Part shown: positions 52,461-60,301 of the stretch, in pieces
Layout of the letters: each line of letters opens with the position of its first letter
Numbering within the stretch: position 1 is the first letter of the stretch
Made by a program: the position numbers and the translations under genes
NCBI GenBank assembly: GCA_964641965.1
Contig: CAZXLD010000018.1
Coordinates: 1-64,000, forward strand
DNA: 64,000 nucleotides
Direction: 5' to 3'
Origin: JAJDFU01 sp964641965
Lineage (GTDB): Bacteria > Bacteroidota > Bacteroidia > Chitinophagales > Saprospiraceae
Notes under the pieces: model-generated
Told to the model about the DNA's origin: nothing
Databases searched by the model: none
Seen by the model: only the letters and a program-made list of their open reading frames with translations

Positions 52461-53303
52461 TCAGTTATCCAGCCAGCGCCGTTTTTGCATTTGGAATTCT
52501 TCTTCCGTAAGGATGCCCCGCTCCTTTAACCGGCCCAACTCCTCGATTTTTTCCAATAAGTCCGGACTGGTATCTACTGCGACGGCTTCCTTTTCCCGTA
52601 TGGCGGTAAGGTCCAAAGGGGTTTCGGGCTCTTGCGACGGAGCGGAAGTTGACTTATGAAAATTATCCCGAATAAAATCGTCCATGGTATCCAGATGGTT
52701 CAGCCAGGCCAGGGCTTGGTGATCGAAGATCTTATTTCGATCTGGAAACCCCTTATCTACGGCTTGTTGGAGATGGAAAAAAGCAGGTTCGGATTCTCGT
52801 AGCATGGAATGGCAACAGGCCAAATTAAAATGGACAATCGGATCGCCGGGTGTGCGCTCAAGTATGTGTTCAAAGGAGTTAATCGATTTTCGATACTGCC
52901 CTTGTCGATATTGCTGAATCGCTTCTCGTTTGAGATGTTCCAGTTTCTTTTTCCGGGATATCGGGGCAGCTTTTGAAGGACTTTTATAGCGGTCTTGATT
53001 ATTTGAGCTTTCATAATCCGGTCTTGACCACGCAGAATAATCAGTCGAAACTTCTTTTAGATCTTTATTGTATTTGCGATCAAAAACGGGCCTGGGCATG
53101 GCGGCTAGCAGTATAAAATCCAGGAAAGCCAGAATAGCCGGGATCATAATAAGGGGTTCATTCTCCCCAATGGTAATCGTTAGTGTTATGAAAAAAACGA
53201 CCGAGTATAAAATGCCCAGAAATTGTTGCCCCAGGTAGTATCGATGTGTGCCAAAAATCCCGAAGAATAAAGCTAGAAAAGCGGCGACCTCCTTTTTCCT
53301 CAT
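52461..53303 (-). CDS. TM2-domain protein with TPR and SHOCT domains
   Basis: 280 aa. The N-terminal TM2 domain (residues 5-65: two helices, FFGIFGTHRYYLGQQFLGILY with the conserved G-x-H-x-F/Y-Y-L-G loop) is followed by a linker rich in Ser/Lys. A TPR region follows (about 120-200, REAIQQYRQGQYRKSINSFE, GDPIVHFNLACCHSM). The C-terminal SHOCT motif is LEKIEELGRLKERGILTEEEFQMQKRRWL (read in two parts). It lies 91 bp downstream of the dynamin-like gene on the same strand and may be co-expressed with it. Role unknown. Confidence 0.75.
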   Translation of the reverse strand: MRKKEVAAFLALFFGIFGTHRYYLGQQFLGILYSVVFFITLTITIGENEPLIMIPAILAFLDFILLAAMPRPVFDRKYNKDLKEVSTDYSAWSRPDYESSNNQDRYKSPSKAAPISRKKKLEHLKREAIQQYRQGQYRKSINSFEHILERTPGDPIVHFNLACCHSMLRESEPAFFHLQQAVDKGFPDRNKIFDHQALAWLNHLDTMDDFIRDNFHKSTSAPSQEPETPLDLTAIREKEAVAVDTSPDLLEKIEELGRLKERGILTEEEFQMQKRRWLDN

Positions 53304-53394
53304 AAACTGGTACTTTTAGACTACCTAAAATAAATTAAAACCCCGCCAAACTTGGTATTGTATAGCTAAACGGTAGGGTAGCATAGACTAACGA

Positions 53395-55116
53395 TTATTC
53401 CAGTTCATCCCTGATGGCATACAATTGGGCTTCTACGTTCTGAATTTGCTGGTCTAGTTGCGCCAGGTTCTTCTTTTCTTCTTCCAAAAGCTTATCGAAT
53501 TTGTAAAAATTGCCGTCGATGCGTTCCTTGAGATGCTCTATATAGGTCTTCAGTTTTTCGCTTACATCCGTTTCCAATTCGGCTCTTCCTTTCTGGATTT
53601 CCTCCTGATACCGTTTCCAGATTTTTTTCTTTCGACTCGTACTCGAAAAGCCGGCAAAAATTAATCCAATGGTGGTCAGTACCCCACCGGTAATATCAAA
53701 AACGGCACCCTGAGTGACCGTAGCCAGAATAATTCCCACCACTGCCAGACCACTTCCTGTAGCTACATTCGGGCTCATAGCCTGTTTATCAGGAAAGAGC
53801 TCGGCATCGGAGAAGCTTTCGGGCCGATTAATGAACCGATCAAATTCTTCCTGCACATCTTGTAAAACGCGTTCGCGGCGCTCGGCGATATCACTGAATA
53901 GCTCGTGATCATTGCTCAAAATGGATTTACTGTTCCGGATTTTGAGATCAATCAGCTTTGCCATTTCCTGTATGCTTTCCGCTAGGTCACCGACCCCTTC
54001 GTTGAGTTTGGCCCGGAGCTCTTTTTCCAGATCCCGCTCCAGATCGATGGATAGGTTTTCCAACCATTCTGCGGCCGAGGCTTTTTTAGTGAAAACGGAG
54101 GCCAGACTCCTTCTCAGTAAAGGGAAAAAGTTGAGTCCCCGGTTAAGTTCCTGTCCTTTTTCCCGAGTGATCCTGTCATAGCCGGCCAGCAGATTCTCCA
54201 CTAGCATATCCACCTGGCGTTTGGACCGGATTTCCTGTTGGTCTAGTGTTTGAGTAATGTCGGCTCGAAAATCCAGATCTGCCTCGTATTGCTGATGGCG
54301 CATTTGGATCCCTTCCCCGATCCGCTCCGCAATGCGATGGCAGGTATCGAACGTATTGCGGAGCTTGAGCATGGGGGCTTGCCCTCCTGTGATATTATCG
54401 GAAATATAAGTTCGCAATTCCGGAAAGCCGCTAATCTCTGAATGGCCTTCCTGCTCTTGTAGAGCGGAAACCGAAAAAACCAATGGATCTTCCAGCCCCT
54501 TCTTTTTTGCTTGTTCCCGAACCCCCTCCTCATTGACTTTGAGGTCTTCCGCTGTCATGAGGTCCTTTTGCTGTAATACGAAAACGACCTTTTTATGCCA
54601 GTCGGTGCTTATAAAATCAAAAAAGTCCCAGGCCGATTGGCGGTACGGATTTTTAGCTTCAAAAATGAATACGATCAAATCGGAGGCTGGGATAAATCGT
54701 TCTGTAATTTCCTGGTGGTGTTCTACGATCGTATTGGTACCAGGGGTATCTACAATAGCAATTTCCTGAAGGATATCCACTGGTAAAAGGATCTTTTTGA
54801 GGTAGGGATTGATCGTAATGATCTCTTCTTCTTCCCCGTAGAGGATTTGCTGGATCGTGTCCGTCATCGGTTGGGGAGCTACTTTAGTCACCTCCTGGCC
54901 AGTGGCCAAGAGTGCGTTTACAAAGCTGCTTTTTCCCGCTTTGACCTCTCCTACAATGACGAACATAAAGGGTTCGTGCAGGCGATTGCGGAGGTCGCTC
55001 ATCGTATTCCCTAGCTCTTCATTACCAGTTTTAAGGGCTAATTCGTGCAAATCTTTGGCTGCTTCGTCCAGCCGGGCTCGGACGCCTTGTAATTTGGGAT
55101 TGAGGATGTTTGGCAC
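53395..55116 (-). CDS. Dynamin-family large GTPase
   Basis: 573 aa. G1 P-loop VIVGEVKAGKSSFVNALL (about residues 53-70), G2 threonine in QPMTDTIQQ, G3 IAIVDTPGTNTIVEHH, and G4-like VLQQKDLM. A long helical stalk follows. Near residues 450-490 two hydrophobic helices are separated by a short loop (GSGLAVVGIILATV, GGVLTTIGLIFAGF), which may insert into membrane like BDLP paddles. The C-terminus is coiled coil (LAQLDQQIQNVEAQLYAI). The start is GTG at 55116. Bacterial dynamins act in membrane remodelling or stress resistance; the partner is unknown, and the TM2 gene next door is a candidate. Confidence 0.85.
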   Translation of the reverse strand: MPNILNPKLQGVRARLDEAAKDLHELALKTGNEELGNTMSDLRNRLHEPFMFVIVGEVKAGKSSFVNALLATGQEVTKVAPQPMTDTIQQILYGEEEEIITINPYLKKILLPVDILQEIAIVDTPGTNTIVEHHQEITERFIPASDLIVFIFEAKNPYRQSAWDFFDFISTDWHKKVVFVLQQKDLMTAEDLKVNEEGVREQAKKKGLEDPLVFSVSALQEQEGHSEISGFPELRTYISDNITGGQAPMLKLRNTFDTCHRIAERIGEGIQMRHQQYEADLDFRADITQTLDQQEIRSKRQVDMLVENLLAGYDRITREKGQELNRGLNFFPLLRRSLASVFTKKASAAEWLENLSIDLERDLEKELRAKLNEGVGDLAESIQEMAKLIDLKIRNSKSILSNDHELFSDIAERRERVLQDVQEEFDRFINRPESFSDAELFPDKQAMSPNVATGSGLAVVGIILATVTQGAVFDITGGVLTTIGLIFAGFSSTSRKKKIWKRYQEEIQKGRAELETDVSEKLKTYIEHLKERIDGNFYKFDKLLEEEKKNLAQLDQQIQNVEAQLYAIRDELE

Positions 55117-55416
55117 AGAGGTGTTTGATCAGTTGATTTCCTAAAAATAGGAATTCGGATTTGATCTCTGGACATTGGAGGATGGAGATGTTGGTTTTGT
55201 AGAGCTATAAGGGGCTGAGGTACTGAAACAGGATAATAATTCGTACTGCAATGACTTGATACGAATGTTGCCAGGGAGGCTGCTCTATTGTATGTAGATC
55301 CAGTGGTTGGCAAGCCATCTAAAGCATGCACTTGGTAGCGATCCAATTGAACATCCATTTAACATGGAAGGGCCCTTGAGTCAAATTCAAACCCTATGCA
55401 TTAGAACATAGCGGTT
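55117..55416. other. Intergenic 300 bp, no gene recognised
   Basis: It holds only a short hairpin, TTCCTA-AAAA-TAGGAA (about 55138-55153), just upstream of the dynamin gene. The rest has no frame or repeat I can support. Confidence 0.35.
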
Positions 55417-56040
55417 TTAAGTTTTTAGGATGGTAGGGGCTTCCGGGCCGAGACAAAACAGGAGGTCCAGTATACTAAGGTTGGGTAGGAAACCATGCCT
55501 TTCCTGAAATACCTGAGGATAAAGAGGAAGAGGATTGGTGATTTGGGATTGAGGATTGGGAAGGATACTGGATCGCAAATCCAGAAAGTCGGAAGGATAG
55601 GTGGGCGAGTAGTGCTTGGTAAACTTGAGTTTGCTGGCATCCAAATGTAGAAAAGCAATTATCTGGCGGAGTAATTCCAGGTTAAGATCAAACAAGGAGG
55701 TGGGTTGACGCTCCAAAATGTTGAACACAGGATCGGCGTAAAACGAGAAAAAAGGTGCCTTCCCATAGGCTGCCTGGATTCCTCCGATGTGTTGCGCGAC
55801 CCAATTTTCCCGATAACTAATTTGGACTTCCTGGATGGGCATTTTCTGATGCTTCCCCTTTTCAAGCGGGATGCTAAGTCGTTGAATGCCATTTGGACCC
55901 GCAATATGACAACGATTGCGGTAACTGCCTTTCTGGTAGGTCTCTTGCTGCTCAATCCAGATTACATCCATGGAAAACCAAAGGCTCATCCACAGGAGGC
56001 TTGGCAAATAATGCAAATCGACAACGACATTGGTAGGCAT
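55417..56040 (-). CDS. WbqC-family protein with heptamer-repeat insertion
   Basis: 207 aa from ATG 56040 (MPTNVVVDLHYLPSLLW). WbqC family features: an LPSLLW start, the conserved IEQQETYQKGSYRNRCHIAG, NGIQRLSIPLEKGKH, and a later NLELLRQIIAFL. The family is found in polysaccharide clusters but its reaction is not established. Residues near 160-172 (SILPNPQSQITNPLP) are encoded by five seven-base units (55532-55566), which looks like an in-frame insertion of intergenic-type repeats into the gene. It is divergent from a GT2 gene by 42 bp. Confidence 0.72.
   Translation of the reverse strand: MPTNVVVDLHYLPSLLWMSLWFSMDVIWIEQQETYQKGSYRNRCHIAGPNGIQRLSIPLEKGKHQKMPIQEVQISYRENWVAQHIGGIQAAYGKAPFFSFYADPVFNILERQPTSLFDLNLELLRQIIAFLHLDASKLKFTKHYSPTYPSDFLDLRSSILPNPQSQITNPLPLYPQVFQERHGFLPNLSILDLLFCLGPEAPTILKT
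55532..55566. repeat. Heptamer array inside the WbqC-like coding region
   Basis: Five units GGATTGG, TGATTTG, GGATTGA, GGATTGG, GAAGGAT. On the coding (minus) strand this encodes the NPQSQITNPLP-type peptide. Such N-P-Q-S-Q-I peptides are a hallmark of repeat insertion rather than of the WbqC fold (inference). Confidence 0.65.
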
Positions 56041-56082
56041 GAAAACAGCTAACTTAACAGCCAAATGTAGGAAAATGCCGTC

Positions 56083-57339
56083 ATGAAGGATTATTTGGAG
56101 AAACAAAGCTTATTTGGGCCACTTATAGGCGAACCTCCTAATCCAGACCTCCAACTGGTGGTTGTGATACCCTGTTATGATGAACCAGATTTGATCCGAT
56201 CACTGAATAGTCTGTGGCATTGCCAGCCTACAGTCGGTGCAGTTGAGCTACTCGTTGTTATTAATGATTCCGAGCAGGATGAGTTGGCAGTTCGCACCAG
56301 AAATCAGGATACCTACCGGACGGTCTTGGAATGGGCAGTCCAATACCAGCGACCAGGGTTTAAATGCTTCCCTTTGTATCGTTCCGGACTCCCTACAAAA
56401 TATGCCGGGGTGGGTTTAGCTCGGAAGATTGGGCTGGATGAGGGTTGTCGTAGGTTGAAACAGGCTCGCCAAGGAGAAGGGGTGCTTGTATTTTTCGACG
56501 CAGATAGTAAATGTGATCCTAATTACCTGGTTGCTCTGGAGAGCTATTTTGCCGATCATCCCAGCATCCAGATTGTGGGCATTTATTTTGAGCATCCACT
56601 GGAGGGGTCAGCGTTCAAAAGGGCGGTTTATGAGGCGGTGATTCAGTATGAATTGCACCTTAGATATGTCGTTCAAGTTCAACGCTGGGCGGGTTTTCCG
56701 CATGCGGTCCATACGATCGGCAGTAGTATGGCTGTTCGGTCCAAAGCCTATCAACAGCAGGGCGGTATGAATCGGAGGCAAGCCGGTGAAGACTTTTACT
56801 TCATGCATAAGTTTACCCCGCTGGGCGTTCACGGTCAACTCACAACCACACGGATAATTCCATCTCCAAGACCCTCGCATCGGGTGCCTTTTGGCACAGG
56901 TCGGGCTGTTGTTAACCATCTGGAGGGCTCGGGTAGGCAATTTACCTATGCCCCTTCCACCTTTAAAGATTTGCGTACAGTTTTACCGCATGTGGGTGCC
57001 TGGTGGACAACAGATCCCAGTTGGACCGGTATGCCAGCGGTAATTCGCACCTTCCTGGAGAAGGAAGATTTCGTATCCAGGCTAGCTGAAATCCGACGGC
57101 AGTCTACTGCTGAACCCATCTTTATAAATCGTTTTTTCCGTTGGTTCAATGCATTTCGTGTCATTAAATACGCCCATTGGGCGCGTGAGCATTATTATCC
57201 GGATGTACCGGTCGAAAAGGCAGCTCAGTGGCTGATGAAGCAAGCAGGATTTTCAAAAATGCCTTCCACTGCCAAAGATTTGTTGTTGGCTTATCGGACT
57301 TGGGAAAGAGAACTAGAAGTAGAGGATTGCGGAATGTAA
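56083..57339 (+). CDS. Family 2 glycosyltransferase
   Basis: 418 aa GT-A fold, no signal peptide and no clear membrane helix. It starts LVVVIPCYDEPDLIRSLNSL, the nucleotide-sugar binding region. The metal-binding D-x-D is in VFFDADSKCDPNYL, and GEDFYFMHKF is the acceptor-side acidic motif. A later tail includes FINRFFRWFNAFRVIKYAHW. The product is probably a cell-surface polysaccharide or glycolipid; sugar specificity is unknown. The neighbouring WbqC-like gene is divergent and fits a surface-polysaccharide theme. A small membrane protein gene starts 48 bases downstream. Confidence 0.82.
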   Translation: MKDYLEKQSLFGPLIGEPPNPDLQLVVVIPCYDEPDLIRSLNSLWHCQPTVGAVELLVVINDSEQDELAVRTRNQDTYRTVLEWAVQYQRPGFKCFPLYRSGLPTKYAGVGLARKIGLDEGCRRLKQARQGEGVLVFFDADSKCDPNYLVALESYFADHPSIQIVGIYFEHPLEGSAFKRAVYEAVIQYELHLRYVVQVQRWAGFPHAVHTIGSSMAVRSKAYQQQGGMNRRQAGEDFYFMHKFTPLGVHGQLTTTRIIPSPRPSHRVPFGTGRAVVNHLEGSGRQFTYAPSTFKDLRTVLPHVGAWWTTDPSWTGMPAVIRTFLEKEDFVSRLAEIRRQSTAEPIFINRFFRWFNAFRVIKYAHWAREHYYPDVPVEKAAQWLMKQAGFSKMPSTAKDLLLAYRTWERELEVEDCGM

Positions 57340-57387
57340 AATGTAACATTTAGATTGCTTTCGATTCCAGCAATCTCAACAGTATCC

Positions 57388-57906
57388 ATGTCTCAAGAAG
57401 AGTTTTACAGCATCATGCCCATCCTGCTTTTGTCGCTCGGGATTGGCGATATCCTTTTACACTGGAAGGATTATTTCCAGCGGGAGCGGTTATACTTGCC
57501 GCATATGATTACAGGAGTCATGATCGTAGAAGTTGGAATTCGCAATTATTTTCTCCTGTTTAAAGAGTTGGGCTCCATATCTCAGATGACGTACAATGAG
57601 TTCCTGGCCCGCTTGGTCCCACCTATGTTTTTCTTGTTGGCAGCAGCTGCGTTTACTCCGGATGAGGACAGCGATATCCGAGCCTATTTCAACCGCAGAT
57701 TACCAACTGTTTTCAGTTTGCTGGCCCTGTTTATTGCCTCTCATTGGTTGGTTCAATTTGAGATCAATTACACCTTTTATGTGCGGGCTGCTGCGGTAGC
57801 GGGTTGCCTCATGATGGTCATTTTCCGGAATCCAAATTTGATCTACGTGCTGCTAGTACTTCGGGTGGTTATCGGCGTGACAGATTATTTAAGAGGGGGG
57901 ATATGA
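57388..57906 (+). CDS. Small membrane protein of unknown function
   Basis: 172 aa, about five hydrophobic helices (IMPILLLSLGIGDILLHW, MITGVMIVEVGIRNYFLLF, PPMFFLLAAAAF, VFSLLALFIASHWLV, AAAVAGCLMMVIF). The start is ATG 57388 (MSQEEFYS); a TTG at 57355 would add 11 residues. No family recognised. It follows the GT2 gene by 48 bases and may belong to its operon. Confidence 0.6.
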   Translation: MSQEEFYSIMPILLLSLGIGDILLHWKDYFQRERLYLPHMITGVMIVEVGIRNYFLLFKELGSISQMTYNEFLARLVPPMFFLLAAAAFTPDEDSDIRAYFNRRLPTVFSLLALFIASHWLVQFEINYTFYVRAAAVAGCLMMVIFRNPNLIYVLLVLRVVIGVTDYLRGGI

Positions 57907-57990
57907 TGCATTAAGGTTACCATGTGGTATTACTGAAATTGAATTTCAGAAAAGCGGATACTATCTTACTGATATCCATCAACTCTTCCT

Positions 57991-59418
57991 ATGCAAAATC
58001 TGCTTTCTGTTGCCTTTCTGCTCATGCTTCTTTGTGCCTGTTCAACTAAGCCGGCTCAGCTAGAGCAAAAATCCCCCAACTTCATTATCATCTTCACGGA
58101 TGACCAGGGATTTGGGGACCTTAGCTGTTATGGACACCCAACCATTCGTACGCCGCACCTGGATCAAATGGCCGAGGAAGGACAGAAGTGGACCCAATTT
58201 TATGTCGCCGCCCCTCTTTGTACTCCCAGCCGGGCAGCTTTGCTAACCGGGCGATATCCAATTCGAAATGGGATGACTTCCGCCGAAATGGGTGTGTTTT
58301 TTCCTAATTCTACCGGCGGGCTGCCACCCGGTGAAATCACAATCGCCGAAGTCTTGAAACAAAAACAATATGCCACGGCAGCCATTGGAAAATGGCACTT
58401 GGGGCATCTGCCATCGTTTTTACCCACCCAGCAAGGGTTCGACTACTATTACGGTATTCCCTATTCCAATGATATGAACGTGATCGGGGATTGGGGAGAA
58501 TACCTGGATCACGTAGACGACCCTGGGTTTGTAGCCGATCTGGAGACCTATAATGTGCCGCTTATGGAAAATGAGACCATCATCGAACGGCCTGCCAATC
58601 AACACACCATTACTCGTCGGTATACTGAAAAAGCAATAGCGTTTGTAGAGGCCAATCGGAATCAGCCTTTCTTTATCTATTTGGCCCATAGCATGCCTCA
58701 TATTCCTCTTTTTGCCCATTCAGAATTCAAGGGTGAAAGTAAGGCTGGCATATACGGTGATGTCATTGAAGAGATTGATTGGAGTGTAGGGCAAATCCTA
58801 ACCAAACTAAAAGACCTGCAACTGGATCAGCATACGCTGGTAGTATTCACCTCCGATAATGGTCCCTGGCTGACCTTCCGCAGTCATGGCGGCTCGGCCG
58901 GCCCTTTAAAAGCGGGTAAAGGGACTACTTTTGAAGGGGGACAACGCGTGCCGGCTATTTTTTGGGGACCTGGTAGGGTCCAGCCGGGTATAGTGACCGC
59001 ACTAGGCACTACCATGGACCTATTACCTACCATAGCCGCCCTGTCTGGAACTGATACACCTACCGATCGCCACTTGGATGGTTTTGACCTAAGTCCTATC
59101 TTAAAAGGGGAAAATTCGCAAAGCCAAACAGAAACGTTTTTTTATTGGACGGAGGCGCAATTGTTTGCAGTGCGGTCAGGCAAATGGAAACTACACGTCC
59201 GCCAGATGCAATCCCTGACGGATTGGGGGGAATCGCAAGTATTGGCCGAACCAGAATTGTATGATCTGGAGTTTGATCCCGGCGAGCGCTATGATCGGGC
59301 AGCTGATTATCCCGAGCTTGTTGATAGCCTTCAGAGCCTCTTTGAAGCACATCAACAGGAAATGATGTTGGATGCGTTGCCGGATAATCTGGCTGCTATG
59401 GGGGAAGAAGATTTTTAA
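57991..59418 (+). CDS. Sulfatase lipoprotein (C-x-P-S-R type)
   Basis: 475 aa, lipoprotein signal with lipobox LLCAC|S. The N-terminal metal site FIIIFTDDQGFGDLSCYGHP is followed by the formylglycine motif C-T-P-S-R in APLCTPSRAALLTGRYP. Further signatures are AAIGKWHLGH, PFFIYLAHSMPHIPLFA, EEIDWSVGQILTKL and VFTSDNGPWLTF. It probably hydrolyses sulfate esters of polysaccharides or steroid-type substrates outside the inner membrane. It precedes, by 21 bases, the intradiol-dioxygenase-like lipoprotein, indicating co-transcription. Confidence 0.9.
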   Translation: MQNLLSVAFLLMLLCACSTKPAQLEQKSPNFIIIFTDDQGFGDLSCYGHPTIRTPHLDQMAEEGQKWTQFYVAAPLCTPSRAALLTGRYPIRNGMTSAEMGVFFPNSTGGLPPGEITIAEVLKQKQYATAAIGKWHLGHLPSFLPTQQGFDYYYGIPYSNDMNVIGDWGEYLDHVDDPGFVADLETYNVPLMENETIIERPANQHTITRRYTEKAIAFVEANRNQPFFIYLAHSMPHIPLFAHSEFKGESKAGIYGDVIEEIDWSVGQILTKLKDLQLDQHTLVVFTSDNGPWLTFRSHGGSAGPLKAGKGTTFEGGQRVPAIFWGPGRVQPGIVTALGTTMDLLPTIAALSGTDTPTDRHLDGFDLSPILKGENSQSQTETFFYWTEAQLFAVRSGKWKLHVRQMQSLTDWGESQVLAEPELYDLEFDPGERYDRAADYPELVDSLQSLFEAHQQEMMLDALPDNLAAMGEEDF

Positions 59419-59439
59419 TGGTTAGCTACACTATCGATT

Positions 59440-60072
59440 ATGAAAAAGATCTTGATTTTTGGTGCTGTGGCATTCCTGCTTGGGGTCTCTTGTTCTTCCA
59501 GGGATCAAACCAAATCCAAGCTAACCCAGGTAGCACTTAAGGACTCGGTACCGGACTGTGAATGGTGCGGTGCTATGGACGCCCCCAACGAACTGGACTG
59601 GAAAGCCAGAATTGCCTCGGTAAACGAACCAGGTGAGCCCCTGGTGTTGTCAGGCACAATATATCAGGCTGAGGGAACGAGTCCGGCCTCCGGGGTGCTG
59701 GTTTATGCCTACCATACCAATGCCGAGGGCGATTATCCTAAAAGAGGCGATGAGACTGGGAATGGGCAGCGCCATGGTTATTTGCGGGCTTGGGTAAAGA
59801 CAAATGCAATGGGGCAATATGAATTCACTACGATAAAGCCGGCGCCTTATCCATCTCATGAGGAGCCCGCTCACATTCACATGACCCTTTCTGCTAAAGG
59901 TGTCCCGGAATATTGGTTGGATGCCATCTGGTTTGCCGGAGATCCGCTGATCACGCCAGAGTTGAAAGCCCGTGTTACCCGTACAGGCGGATCATCCAAT
60001 ATTATTGATTTAAGTCAAGATCAAAATGGGGTTTGGATCGGGCAGAAGGATTTTATTTTGGGAAAATATTAG
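59440..60072 (+). CDS. Intradiol ring-cleavage dioxygenase-like lipoprotein
   Basis: 210 aa, lipobox VSCS. The catechol-dioxygenase beta-sandwich is recognised by GTIYQAEGTSPASGVLVYAYHTNAEGDY in two strands, HGYLRAWVKTNAMGQYEF, and the PAHIHMTL segment with the two candidate iron-ligand histidines. Candidate tyrosine ligands are in YAYHTN/GDYPKR and in PAPYPSHE. Being lipidated and exported is common for this Bacteroidota subfamily, whose substrate is not known. It follows a sulfatase in the same operon. The 100-N gap starts 124 bases downstream. Confidence 0.75.
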   Translation: MKKILIFGAVAFLLGVSCSSRDQTKSKLTQVALKDSVPDCEWCGAMDAPNELDWKARIASVNEPGEPLVLSGTIYQAEGTSPASGVLVYAYHTNAEGDYPKRGDETGNGQRHGYLRAWVKTNAMGQYEFTTIKPAPYPSHEEPAHIHMTLSAKGVPEYWLDAIWFAGDPLITPELKARVTRTGGSSNIIDLSQDQNGVWIGQKDFILGKY

Positions 60073-60196
60073 TTGTAAGGGTAATTCAACCTGTGGAAAG
60101 AAAATTCAACCACAATCCAACGAGCAGATTGGAACTGGAAAAGTTGAAGTCCGGGTGAATCCAACAAAGCTATGGCAACATTGCTGGAGATAAATG

Positions 60197-60296
60197 NNNN
60201 NNNNNNNNNNNNNNNNNNNNNNNNNNNNNNNNNNNNNNNNNNNNNNNNNNNNNNNNNNNNNNNNNNNNNNNNNNNNNNNNNNNNNNNNNNNNNNNN
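60197..60296. other. Assembly gap of exactly 100 N
   Basis: The N-run is exactly 100 bases, a conventional unknown-length placeholder. The eight bases before it (GATAAATG, 60189-60196) equal the eight after it (60297-60304), suggesting that the two contig ends overlap and little or no sequence is missing. An ATG in the right-hand copy starts the next gene. Confidence 0.9.
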
Positions 60297-60301
60297 GATA
60301 A

